The notes under the pieces are model-generated. The model ran no database searches, was not told the DNA's origin, and saw nothing but the letters and a program-made list of their open reading frames with translations. From the NCBI GenBank assembly GCA_030544215.1, contig JARZZO010000008.1, positions 15,495,114-15,559,113 on the forward strand: a DNA stretch of 64,000 bases, given 5' to 3'. The DNA is from Zantedeschia hybrid cultivar. Its lineage: Eukaryota; Streptophyta; Magnoliopsida; Alismatales; Araceae. Both the position numbers and the translations under genes were made by a program. Below, one piece after another: positions 56,100 to 63,424 of this stretch. The stretch's first letter is position 1; every line of letters starts with the position of its first letter.

Positions 56100-56272
56100 G
56101 ACAGAGAGAGAGAAAGAGAAAGAGAGACAGAGACAGAGGGAAGAGGGAACCTTTTCTCGTGGAATGCGAAGGAAAGGGAGGCCGCGCCGGCAGGGCAGAG
56201 GCTCGCCAGGCGATGAGGGAGGAGGGAGACCCGGCCGACGCCGTCCGACAAGGGGAGGTAGAGCGACGCCAT
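30050..56272 (-). CDS. AKHSDH: Bifunctional aspartokinase/homoserine dehydrogenase, plastid
   Basis: Eighteen exons join in frame to 911 residues: 56272-56151, 54382-54315, 53504-53130, 46359-46271, 46188-45885, 45660-45608, 45519-45305, 45201-45114, 45034-44921, 43493-43395, 43252-43058, 38845-38763, 33455-33230, 31491-31346, 31030-30895, 30769-30686, 30597-30505, 30295-30050. All introns are GT-AG. Residues 1 to about 80 are a Ser/Arg-rich transit peptide. The kinase follows (KFGGT 86-90, TTLKRDGSDF 280-289), then two ACT regulatory domains (about 400-475 and 478-550), and homoserine dehydrogenase with the nucleotide loop GPGLIG (559-564) and the signature ending SGTDVARK (771). It catalyses the first and third steps of the aspartate pathway to threonine, methionine, isoleucine and (first step) lysine. 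Plant enzymes of this type are threonine-inhibited through the ACT domains. The start at 56272 has an ideal GCCATGGCG context. No stop, frameshift or missing key residue was seen. Confidence 0.95.
30296..33229 (-). other. Introns 13-17 of the aspartokinase gene
   Basis: Between the 3' exons lie short introns plus intron 13 (31492-33229, 1.7 kb). Intron 13 carries unclassified sequence, including a C run at about 31831-31838. I see no independent gene in it. Confidence 0.6.
31210..31335. repeat. Alternating purine-pyrimidine tract in intron 14
   Basis: A stretch rich in GTGTGT, GCGCGCGC and CATGCATG-type steps (for example GCGTGTGCGCGCGCACATGC) contains several imperfect copies of TATGCAAG. 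Such alternating sequence can adopt left-handed (Z) DNA and is mutation-prone. Confidence 0.6.
33965..34095. repeat. GATC-rich dispersed repeat, fragment
   Basis: The piece with CCAGGACCAGGATCAGCTGG and CCAATCCCAGCCCGATCTGG has the same word content as the Mutator-like element at 36656-38314 and the copy at 41940-42430. It is a fragment with no clear ends. Confidence 0.4.
34431..36545 (-). mobile_element. LTR related to the intron-3 solo LTRs, diverged copy
   Basis: The left end TGTGGGAGACATG resembles the TGTGAGACTTCC end of the LTR at 49026. The block CCTTGGTCGGTGTTAATTAC (34592-34611) matches CCTTGGTCAGTGTTAATTAC there, and repeats containing GTCAAGTGTTGAATCC (34990-35085) occupy the place of its internal array. 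A TATA-like CCTATATAAA (minus, 35731-35740), a C/A homopolymer (35891-35920) and a GCTGCT-rich U3 part (36040-36200) follow in the same order. Transcription would run leftwards. The right end is estimated from similarity and no target duplication was found. Confidence 0.6.
35481..35532. repeat. TG/TA microsatellite
   Basis: A (TG)n run passes directly into (TA)n-rich sequence inside the diverged LTR copy. Confidence 0.7.
36830..37956 (+). pseudogene. 5'-truncated LINE (non-LTR retrotransposon) with 18-bp target duplication
   Basis: The flanks AAGATAGAACAATCAAGA (36812-36829) and AAGATAGAACGATCAAGA (37957-37974) differ at one base, and the element ends in an A run, as expected for target-primed insertion. 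Its remaining coding part is the end of the polymerase frame. It includes a zf-RVT-type zinc-binding region (DRIVWKVNNRVFSVKSLYSL, WKVKSPLKIRAFMWLL, then VDHLFIHCAMSKEIW, 36980-37360) and, after an insertion, the terminal CWSIWRSMNDNLF segment (37680-37730). The frame is broken by a stop at 37201 and by the inserted small element, so it is a dead copy. Confidence 0.85.
37366..37625. mobile_element. GAATAAG-type small element inserted in the LINE
   Basis: The segment from AGAATAAGTTATTACG to CTCCAATCAAAGTGGCGCC splits the two halves of the LINE coding remnant. It is closely related to two tandem copies upstream of the aspartokinase start (56520-56975). They share CATTCCGTTTGTCAAAGT/CATTCTGTTTGTTAAAGT and TCTTCTCTTATTCTCCA. 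It has GAATAAG/CTTATTC inverted words at several places but no clean terminal repeat, so the class is unknown. Confidence 0.65.
39530..39745. repeat. GATC-rich dispersed repeat, fragment
   Basis: It contains GGCTGATCAGCCAATCC and TTGGATCGGGATCAGCTGAT, words shared with the Mutator-like element at 36656. Ends are not definable. Confidence 0.4.
40330..40480. repeat. GATC-rich dispersed repeat, fragment
   Basis: It contains ATTGGGATTAGGCATGGGAT and CAGCCAATCCTAACC, followed by an A run. Similarity to the family is weaker than for the 41940 copy. Confidence 0.35.
41940..42430. mobile_element. Second copy of the GATC-rich Mutator-like element
   Basis: It starts AAGGCAGAATCAGC and ends with a sequence whose reverse complement is TGGTCTGCAGGATAGGCTGA, paralleling the ends of the element at 36656-38314. 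The GATCTGGAT/GGATTGG word pattern and about 490 bp length also fit. No clean target duplication was found. Confidence 0.5.
44605..44765. repeat. GATC-rich dispersed repeat in intron 9
   Basis: It contains ACCGGATCGGGCCAAATCGA, ATTGGCCGATCCAATCAG and CCGATCCCTGATCC, in the same word family as the Mutator-like element at 36656. This intron (43494-44920) also has a C/A homopolymer at about 44081-44100. Confidence 0.45.
46637..46667 (+). repeat. 31-base poly-G tract
   Basis: An A run (46623-46636) is followed by 31 uninterrupted G inside LTR A, upstream of its TATA-like box. LTR B has the matching tract on the opposite strand orientation (50745-50781). The exact length may be unreliable in any assembly. 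Confidence 0.8.
46935..47460 (+). repeat. Tandem array of ATTGG (CCAAT-type) units in LTR A
   Basis: Units carrying ATTGGTTGAATGG recur at 46949, 47001, 47053 and 47103, with period 50-52. They continue as about 40-bp degenerate units with CCTATTGGTGGAATGACC and CTTATTGGTAGAGTGACC. Each unit includes an inverted CCAAT pentamer. LTR B carries the complementary array at about 49680-50450. Confidence 0.75.
48690..49025. repeat. Left unit of a tandem duplication interrupted by LTR B
   Basis: Sequence with GTTAAGGTTAAGCTCGGAAT, GGCTTTGGCTTGCA, GCTGCCAGACGCATGCA and CATGAGAATCTTGCAAGATC is repeated in the same orientation at about 51555-51905. Both units are preceded by CACCCCC and CA-rich sequence. 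The right unit is longer by about 85 bases in the middle. Before LTR B inserted, the two units would have been directly adjacent. Confidence 0.7.
49026..51554 (-). mobile_element. Solo LTR B with perfect 5-bp target duplication CACCC
   Basis: On the minus strand this 2529-bp LTR starts TGTTGAACC (51554) and ends GGAAGTCTCACA (49026). CACCC lies on both sides (49021-49025 and 51555-51559). It belongs to the same family as LTR A but is inverted. The TATA-like CCTATAAATAGG (minus, 50657-50668), CCAAT-type array (49680-50450), ACCTTGGTCAGTGTTAATTA block (49272-49291) and poly-G/C tract are all shared. Its U3 part is about 890 bases, with GA/CT runs (50814-51030) and GCTGCT-rich sequence (51110-51360). 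Open frames inside (50483-51533) are low-complexity and not genes. Confidence 0.88.
50745..50781 (+). repeat. G-rich homopolymer tract in LTR B
   Basis: This is a run of 36 G with a single T at 50756. It sits just upstream, in LTR orientation, of the TATA-like box of LTR B, the mirror of the 46637-46667 tract in LTR A. Confidence 0.8.
51555..51905. repeat. Right unit of the tandem duplication, with CA microsatellite
   Basis: CACCCCCAACCCACC and a long (CA)n-type run (about 51576-51650) are followed by the AAGTTAAGGTTAAGCTCGGG to CAAGATCTCCTGTGATATTC block shared with 48690-49025. Confidence 0.7.
52621..52709. repeat. Two-unit 45-bp tandem repeat
   Basis: The unit AGTCATTGAGACACAAAGAA plus AAAGAGGGGATGGGGATGCA is present twice (52621-52665, 52666-52709) with about three mismatches. 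Confidence 0.8.
53621..54267. mobile_element. hAT-like non-autonomous element in intron 2
   Basis: The ends are perfect inverted repeats except for one base: CATAGTTGTTAAGG on the left and CATAGTTGTCAAGG as the right reverse complement. The flanking octamers CATAACAC (53613-53620) and CATAGCAC (54268-54275) differ at one base, fitting an aged 8-bp target duplication. The subterminal regions are dense in GCCTAGGCACC-type words. At 647 bp it has no transposase. Confidence 0.75.
54383..56150 (-). other. Intron 1 of the aspartokinase gene (1.8 kb)
   Basis: It separates the transit-peptide exon (ending phase 2 at GAAAAG) from the small exon RSRIEVSIKADASKSRIFASLA. It starts with a long CT tract in the transcript sense and otherwise holds no recognised element. 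The in-frame readthrough into the CT tract produces a Ser/Leu-repeat translation that is not real protein. Confidence 0.8.
56038..56139. repeat. GA/CT low-complexity tract at the 5' end of intron 1
   Basis: About 100 bases are almost purely GA on the plus strand (CT in the transcript), beginning some 12 bases after the splice donor. GA/CT tracts near plant transcription starts are known binding sites for BBR/BPC-type GAGA-binding proteins; whether this tract is used so is unknown. Confidence 0.8.
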
Positions 56273-56519
56273 GGCGAGCTGGAAACGGGGGGAGAAGGTG
56301 AGGAAGAGGGGAGGAATCCCCGCTCAGATCCAGCACGCGCCCCGCCTCGCGAGGGTTGGAGGGCTCGCTGGCTGCTGGGTTCCGGCGCAGTGGGTTTAAG
56401 TAGCGGTATCAGGTGCTCTGTGGAGGGTTTGCGATAACAGTTGCCGCCGTCGTGGGAGTGGGGGGGATTCGAGAAGGGTTTTGCGCGTACTCTAGCCTCC
56501 AACTTATTTGGCCCCTTAG

Positions 56520-56975
56520 TTATATGGGACTTATTACCGGTGGAATACGAAGGATAAGTAATTCTTAGGTTTAAAGTCGAATTACTTATTCTCTGAATAG
56601 GTTATTCTGCATCAATATAAGTCATTCTGTTTGTTAAAGTTAAATTAAGTTTATTCTCTTCTTATTCTTTTTTATTCTTCTCTTATTCTCCACTCAAAGT
56701 GGCGCTTATAGAATAAGTTATCCGAAATTATTTACTAAAAATAACGTATATTAGAATAAGTAATATTTTGTTTTAATAATTTTACGAGATTTATCGGCAA
56801 AATAAAAAGAATAAATAATTTTTAAATTTTAAATTGAATAATTTATTTATTATTTTAATAAAAATAATTATAAATATTATAAATTATTTTATTCATCAAA
56901 TTAAAATTAATTTTATTCTAAAAATAAGATTTATTATTCTGTTCTTATTCTTCTATCAAATTGGTGAATAAAACG
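56520..56975. mobile_element. Two tandem copies of the GAATAAG small element
   Basis: Copy 1 (about 56520-56705) and copy 2 (about 56707-56975) each run from a GAATAAG/GGATAAG start to a CTTATTCT-rich end. Copy 1 ends ACTCAAAGTGGCGC, and copy 2 ends ATCAAATTGGTGAATAA. Both relate to the element in the LINE at 37366-37625. They lie about 250-700 bases upstream of the aspartokinase ATG. Confidence 0.6.
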
Positions 56976-56979
56976 GAAC

Positions 56980-58399
56980 AGAGATACGTTCAAAGAAGTA
57001 AAAAATATCCATGCCGCCGTCTAAATGCAAAGACTTTGAACGCATATATCTTTGCTATGATCAAATAGTGGCTCAATCCTTATCCTTTAACAAGTGTATA
57101 TTCATCCTTTTTTCATGTACTTTTATCTTTTAAAATTATTAGAAATAGATACCTAAAGGTTAAATTACCTGATAATACAGTCATCACTGTGTAAACATAA
57201 ACGCATAGGTACTCTTATAGTTTTAGGTTACTTCTAGATGAACAAAAGAATTCTACTTTCAAGCTTCAAGATACAAATGTGGATAAATTCTTTCTAAGTG
57301 GTGTTTGTACAAATTTACTTGTAAAACATTGGACATATACAAAAATAAATTTTTGCAAACTAGCGAACGAGAAGGGAAAGTTAAAAGATGGTTGTGGGCA
57401 AGAGGGCCTGTAATTAGGTATGTACGTGATTGAGATTTCATTTATAAAGGACTAAGAAATGAGAGTCATTATTAAGGTTTGATAAATCGTTAAGGTAAGT
57501 GAAAGAAAAAGGACAAATATTCATATAATTGGACTCAAAAATAAATGTCTTTATCTTAAATCATCTGAATATGGATACTTTTCTTATTTTTATCCTTTAA
57601 GCTATATCTATTTATGACCTTTAAGTTTCAAAAATAGACAGATAAACAAAACATAAACTTGTTCTTACGTTGCTTTTAGAGGAAACAAAGGAATCTTACT
57701 TTCAAGTTTCAAAATACGGGTAAGTTCGTTTTAAGTAGTCTTTGCATCTAAATACAGATAGTTTTTTTTATCCGTATCCATTAAGCTAAATCTATTTATG
57801 ACCTTTAAGCTTCAAAAATAGATACATAAACTTGTTCTTATATTGTTTTTAGAGGAAACAAAGGAATCTTACTTCTAAGTTTCAAAATATAAATATGGAT
57901 AAGTTCTTTCTAAGTAGTCTTTGTATAGATTGCCTAAAAAAAAAATCTTACATTTAGACTCAACAAAAACTAAAAAAAAAAAACTTTTAGAATGTGATTA
58001 GGGGATCAAAAACCAAGAGAAAAAAAAATGTTTTCATAGGATTAGAGAGCTAAGAAAATAAAGTTTTGGAAAAGCTTCTTGTTCTTGAGTTAGACTAAAA
58101 TTTTCCTACATTTAGACCTGAGAAGTTTTTTTTTTCTAACAAAACAATCAAGTTTCTCTCCTTCCCTCGACAATGATTGAGATTTGACATTAACATATGT
58201 AAGATATTACTTTTTGTAGTAACCTCTAATCTTGAAATTTATTTTTTTGGAACGATTTTTATTCAAGTTTCTTTTCTAGAGGGCGTGTTAGCAGATTATG
58301 AAGATATTTTATTTCTTAGACAATAAAGCATTATCTTGCTAAACTAGGAATCATTCAGAGAGAAGTAAACTTTACATAGTTAAGGGTAATTAGGAAAAG
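56980..58399. repeat. AT-rich upstream DNA with three copies of a local repeat
   Basis: A unit with GAGGAAACAAAGGAATCTTA and a following TTCTTTCTAAGTAGTCTTTG-like block occurs near 57240-57310, 57680-57750 and 57850-57925. The last two are about 170 bases apart, in one orientation. No gene is supported. Confidence 0.55.
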
Positions 58400-58539
58400 T
58401 TCAAATTCGTGTCAACTAATACCTAACCCTAGTTGTTCTCAAGAGAGGAAGAGAAAGACCTACATAGAGTTCAATTTCATGTCAATTAATATCTAACCCT
58501 AGTTGTTCTCAAGAGAGGGAGAGAGAGACCTACATAGAG
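58400..58539. repeat. Two-unit 70-bp tandem repeat
   Basis: Units 58400-58469 and 58470-58539 share CTAACCCTAGTTGTTCTCAA and GACCTACATAGAG with a few substitutions. Confidence 0.85.
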
Positions 58540-60767
58540 TGGGAGGTTTATTTTATTATATTTTTGAGAGAGAGAGAGAAAAAAAAATCTCAAGTCTAAA
58601 GGTAGAAAAAGAATTAGGGATATAGTTTCAACTTTTTTTTTAATAATAAATGTTGCCTTCACTCATTCCCTAGGACAGATGAGTACACTATATAAGGAAA
58701 AGAAGAGTATAATAGAGTGTTGATAAACAAGAGAGACCAAAGATACATTATAGGGAAGGGTCCCTTGTGTAGAGTCTTGAACCACGGTGTATACGCTGTT
58801 GGGCATAAGCCTCCATGCTGGTAATACCCGCACGTCAAAGCAACGAAACCATAATGCAAATCCAAGGAGGCCGTCGGTCGAAATGCCACAAGAGAGTAGA
58901 AGATGACAACATTCTAAGGAAGGAAAGTAATTTTCCTTGAGAGCACTAGAGTAGGGTGCCAGCAAGAGACCGCAAGACTAAGCACAGCACCAATTGAGTG
59001 CTCAAAAACGTATAAATGAAGTAACAATACTCGAGCACTAAACAAATAATCAAGACCCTGAAAAGGATCTCTCTTGTCCAACTCGTCAACCATGAAGACC
59101 GCCAGAGACGTCACCATAGAAGTAGAAAACATGAGTTAGGAAATTACAATTGGAAAGAGGGGGGTGGAGGAAAAACAGAAGGGAAAACACAAAGGAGTAA
59201 GCAAGACAAATAGGTAGCAAAGTTGCAACTACACCAGCAAAACGAAGGTGTCATTGGCCCCAACTGGTGGAGCCCTTCAAAACTAGAAGGCAGGGGGCGG
59301 GTCATTGACATAGTGGTGGGTAAGGGGAGGGTGAACTGAGGCAGACAAGAGGGTAGAGGAAAGGAGGGGAGCAAGGCAGGTCTCAAAAATGGAAGGGAGG
59401 GGCAACTGTGGGTGTAGGGAAGTTGGTGGCAAGGGGCCAATGGAGGTAGGGAAAACAGGAGAAAATGAGGAAGATAAACCATAGGGGGCCTAGAGGGACA
59501 CTCAATCCACCGTGGTCTGGTGGTGCTTCCACCAGCGATGTCGATGAGAGGTTCTAGGGAAGGTCCCCGAGAGCTCCGCCGTTGCTCACCCTTCCTTCTT
59601 AACTACAGAGGGAGATGAACCATAGGGGCCCCAGAAAGAACCACTATGAGGGACGTTGGATCCACCTTAGTATGGCGATGCCTCTACCAACGATGTCAAT
59701 GAGAGGTTCTAGGAAAGGTCCTCGAGAGCTCCACGGTAGCCCGTTGCTCACCCTTCCTTCTTAATTATAGACAAATGGCTCCTTGGCAACTTCTGGCTAA
59801 AGAAATAAAAATCCATAACCATTTATTCCTCTAAATTTCTAGTTTTATGTGAACAAATATTTAAGAAAAAAATAGATTATTTTTTATGACTCCTAAGTCA
59901 CCCTTTTATTGCACGTCACAGTCGCCCGACGCTTGCAACCTCCACTGCAGTGGCTTGGTTTGGAACCTATATACACGTGGATTTACTCACTTTTGAAGAT
60001 GTAGATTGCTAATGTGGGAGGAATATTACACAATGTGGTGAGTCTTTCAAACTCAAAATAGTCACTCAAAGAAGAAGAGTTGTCGTAACTGTGGAATAAT
60101 TTTTTATTGAAAAATTGTGATGAATGTTCATTTGTTCTATCTTTAATATGGAAGATTTGTAAATAGAATAATACTTGCTGCGCAAGCTAGGGTGCAACCC
60201 AAGAATATGTTTATTTTTTCAATGGTGAGCCTCATGATGTCTGAGGTACAAAAAATTCTAAAAAAATAAAATTGAGTATCATTTTATTGGATTTATCCCT
60301 TTAAAGATACTATTCACTATTCATTGAGATTAGATTCTTAACTTAAAAAAAAAAAAAATCATCCAACCAAATATTCAATTGTAGAGTCATGTTATAGTCC
60401 TTTAATAAAATGGGATCGACCACAAGAAAAAAATATTATTTTTATTATATACTTTATAAATTAATATAATTTTTATTTTTTTAGTTAAACTTGTTGCACC
60501 GTAGAGGCTATTACGTCGCCGGGCAGTGGAGTTAATTTTTTTTTTTTGAATTTTTTTGAAGTGCCACATGATGTCCTATCCGATCATGGATCGGACGATC
60601 CAAAAAAGATGAAAATTTGAAAATTGACCCCAAATGAATAGTTAAAAAATTTCAAGATCCCATTGTGCGGTCATGTAAACAAAATCTTTTTACCATACTG
60701 TCAGGCGGCCTAATAATGTCGGGCGGTGCAACATGTAAAACTCTTATTTTTCACGGTGTCTGTCTAA
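58540..60767. other. Intergenic DNA, no recognised gene
   Basis: Frames at 58659-59482 (minus) lack known domains and are proline- or leucine-rich chance frames. A diverged relative of the MITE at 24544 may lie near 60545-60735, judged from AAAATTTGAAAATTGACCCC. Confidence 0.4.
59465..59769. repeat. Two-unit tandem repeat of about 150 bp
   Basis: Both units contain AACCATAGGGG, GATGTCRATGAGAGGTTCTA and CGTTGCTCACCCTTCCTTCT. The units (about 59465-59610 and 59613-59769) differ by small indels and substitutions. Confidence 0.75.
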
Positions 60768-61023
60768 AGGAATTTTTATTTTTTAGCCCCTATATTTTTT
60801 GATATTACAAATAAATCTTCATAATCTAACTTTTTACAAATAAGTCCTCACAATCTACCGTCAATTAGTCAAAGGCCCTTAAAACTTACAAATAAGCCCA
60901 TGACAGTGTTAAAATTAAGCCCTTGAAAGGGATTATTTGTAAGAAAGTTGTGACTGCGAGGATTTATTTGTAAATAGTTAGATAAAGAGGGCTTATTTAT
61001 AGAGGCAAAAAAAAAAATTTCCT
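60768..61023. mobile_element. Small inverted-repeat element (MITE)
   Basis: The left end AGGAATTTTTATTTTTTAGC pairs with the right reverse complement AGGAAATTTTTTTTTTTGCC. Inner ACAAATAAGTCC / TTATTTGTAA words also pair, making the 256-bp element self-complementary. No coding capacity. Confidence 0.55.
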
Positions 61024-61269
61024 GCTTAAAATATCTCTAAAAGCCTTCCAAAGATTGTGAGGGGAGGAATAGGAAAATACGAAGATTGTAGGGACTTATA
61101 AGAAATATTAAGAGATTATGAGAAGTAAAAAATAAAAATTCTAAAAAAGATTTATCTGACATTTTTACTAAAGTTTAAATATCTTACAATGAGTCTTTTA
61201 AAAGAAGCAGTTTTTTTATGGAAGTCCCTAAAGACTAGCATATTATTATATCTCAACTCTCATATCTAT

Positions 61270-61273
61270 ACTA

Positions 61274-61319
<46 letters not shown>

Positions 61320-61320
61320 A
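61270..61320. repeat. CT then AT microsatellite
   Basis: A (CT)n run of about 30 bases passes directly into an (AT)n run of about 20 bases. Confidence 0.85.
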
Positions 61321-61379
61321 CAAAATTTTTTTGTGGCACATGTCAACATGAGAATTTTTTGTTTCCCGCCTAAATTCCC

Positions 61380-62365
61380 CCTCTTTCCCTTCCATATTAA
61401 TACATGTATCTCTTATTAATTCTTTCTCATTAATTCTCTCTCTCACAACATCTCTCACGTTAATACTGTCTCTCTCTCTCTCTCTCTCCCTCTCTTTCTC
61501 AACATCTCTCTCCCATCTCTCTCTTATTAATTCTCTCTCTCTCTCCCTCTCTTTGGCTAAGTATTATTATTATTATTATTATCTATATTTCTCCTTTTTC
61601 ATATTTTTATCTTCCTATTAATATTTATATCTCATATTTTTTCTATCTCCTATTATTATTATTGTTATTGCTGTTGCAATCTCTTAAGATAATAATAGCT
61701 AAATTTAACATTATTATTATTATTACTATTATTATTATGATATTTTATGGGATAATAATAACTTATTTTGATATTATTATTATTATTATTAAAAAACAAA
61801 TATCAAAATAGTAATCTCATGAGATAATGATAACTAATTTTGATATATTATTATTATTATTATCTCTCTTTCTCACCTTTCACATTTTTCTCTCTCCTAT
61901 TAATATTTTTATTTTCTATCTCCTATTATTATTATTGTGGTTGTTGTTGTTGTCGTCGTCGCAATCTCTTGAGATAATAAAAACTAATTTTGACATCATT
62001 ATCATTATCATCATTATTATTATTGAAATAGTCTCATAAGATAAAAATAATTAATTTTTATATTAGTATTATTATTAATATTATTTTTATTATTGTTATT
62101 AATGAGACCTCTCACACTTTTCTTACTCATATTATTATTATTATTGTTGTTGCTGTTATTATTATTATTATTAATATTGAGACAGATTTTTTGAATTATA
62201 ATAATAAATTTTGATATTTATTATCATTATTGAGATAGTCTCATGAGATAATAATAACTAATTTTGTTATTAACGAGATTAATCTCTCTCTCATTTATCT
62301 CTAAATCTATATTTCAACACAATATTTATTAAGATAATCTTATGAGATAATAATAATAACCTTCA
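61380..62365. repeat. CT-rich and ATT-rich imperfect tandem repeats
   Basis: After CT-rich sequence (61430-61560), units containing GAGATAATAATAACTAATTT followed by TGATATTATTATTATTATTA recur about six to eight times to about 62360, in one orientation. The units are roughly 80-130 bases apart. This looks like a decayed tandem array expanded around ATT microsatellites. Confidence 0.65.
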
Positions 62366-62399
62366 ATTCACTTTTCAGTCCCCAATTGAAGAAGTTAGG

Positions 62400-62645
62400 A
62401 TCGAGCCGGCCGGAGGTTTTAAGATTTTTGATTTTCTGCACTTGATATAACAAGACCACTAAATAAGCGATGGAGACGCGCAGTCCACAAAAGACCGTCT
62501 TAAGGGACAACAAATTCACCCAAACAAGACGAACAGTCCATGGGCCGACTACACCCGTACATACAGCGGGCAGATCGAACCCGCGATCTCCCTATCCAAA
62601 GTGGGAAAGATATACCGTTGCTCTACCGTGCTGAGTACATGTCTA
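62400..62645 (-). mobile_element. tRNA-derived SINE, minus strand
   Basis: On the minus strand an A-box-like GGTAGAGCAACGGTA (about 62606-62622) precedes a B-box GCGGGTTCGATCTGCCCGC (about 62564-62584), followed by a non-tRNA body. The B-box is close to consensus. No target duplication was identified, so ends are estimated. Confidence 0.55.
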
Positions 62646-62649
62646 AAGT

Positions 62650-63164
62650 GAATTTGACATTTCATCAATGTTGTTGATGAAATGACTTTTTTTTATCTTT
62701 GTTTTATATGAATAGGGATACACAAAATTTAAAACAAGAAGAGTAATACCACACCTCCTGTGAAAATAATGCTATGACCCTATACCGTCGGATCTCCTGA
62801 TCAGATCAGATGACACCTACACAATTGCACATAATTCAGCTCAAAACTAAAAATTGAATCGAATCAAGTGATTGGGTTCAATTTGGGGTTATGTTTGTTT
62901 GATATCGAACTGAAAAATTGAGTAAATCATTTTTTAAGTATATATTTATATTAATAATATACATATGTACATATTATAGTGTAATATTATATATATTTAT
63001 GCATAAATATACATATCTTTTATTTCTATTTTAAAATATACGTACACATTTAATACACATTTTTAATTTGATTTGAATCGTTTTCTTTCCTCCAAAATTG
63101 AATAGAATAAAACCGTGCACAGCCCCCAATATATTGAATCGAAGCAAAGTGTTACTCAGAAATG
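62650..63164. other. AT-rich intergenic DNA
   Basis: No gene or bounded element could be supported. Confidence 0.4.
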
Positions 63165-63176
63165 AAATCCAAAAGG

Positions 63177-63412
63177 AGTACTCCGCTCTAGCGCAGTGGT
63201 ATGCCCTTCCTCGCAGAGGCGGGGAGGTCGCGGCATCGATTCTGTCCGCATTGTAGGTGGGCGAGAGTCTTGCCGTAAAATTTCTCGTTTCTTTGAACAA
63301 AAAAAATCGTATGTTTAGATGAATATTTCGTGTGCTAACGAATTCGAACTCAACTCCTCGAACTTGAATATTTAACTTGTAACAACACTGAACCAACAAA
63401 AAAAAAAAAAAA
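63177..63412 (+). mobile_element. tRNA-derived SINE with poly-A tail and target duplication
   Basis: An excellent A box TAGCGCAGTGG (63190-63200) and a weaker B box GGCATCGATTC (63232-63242) are followed by a body and a long A run (about 63397-63415). AAATCCAAAAGG before the element (63165-63176) and AAATCCAAAGG after the tail fit a target duplication of about 11 bases, one base of difference being in an A run. Confidence 0.65.
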
Positions 63413-63424
63413 AAAATCCAAAGG

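Noticed and set aside
55855..56502. A 215-codon frame and other frames running through the GA/CT tract
   Set aside because: Most of the length is Ser/Leu or Arg/Glu repeats from the microsatellite. The real first exon uses a different frame, starting at 56272 and ending at the donor at 56151.
62564..62640. A tRNA gene suggested by the good B box
   Set aside because: The A-box side and acceptor stem do not pair into a cloverleaf, and a non-tRNA body follows, as in SINEs.
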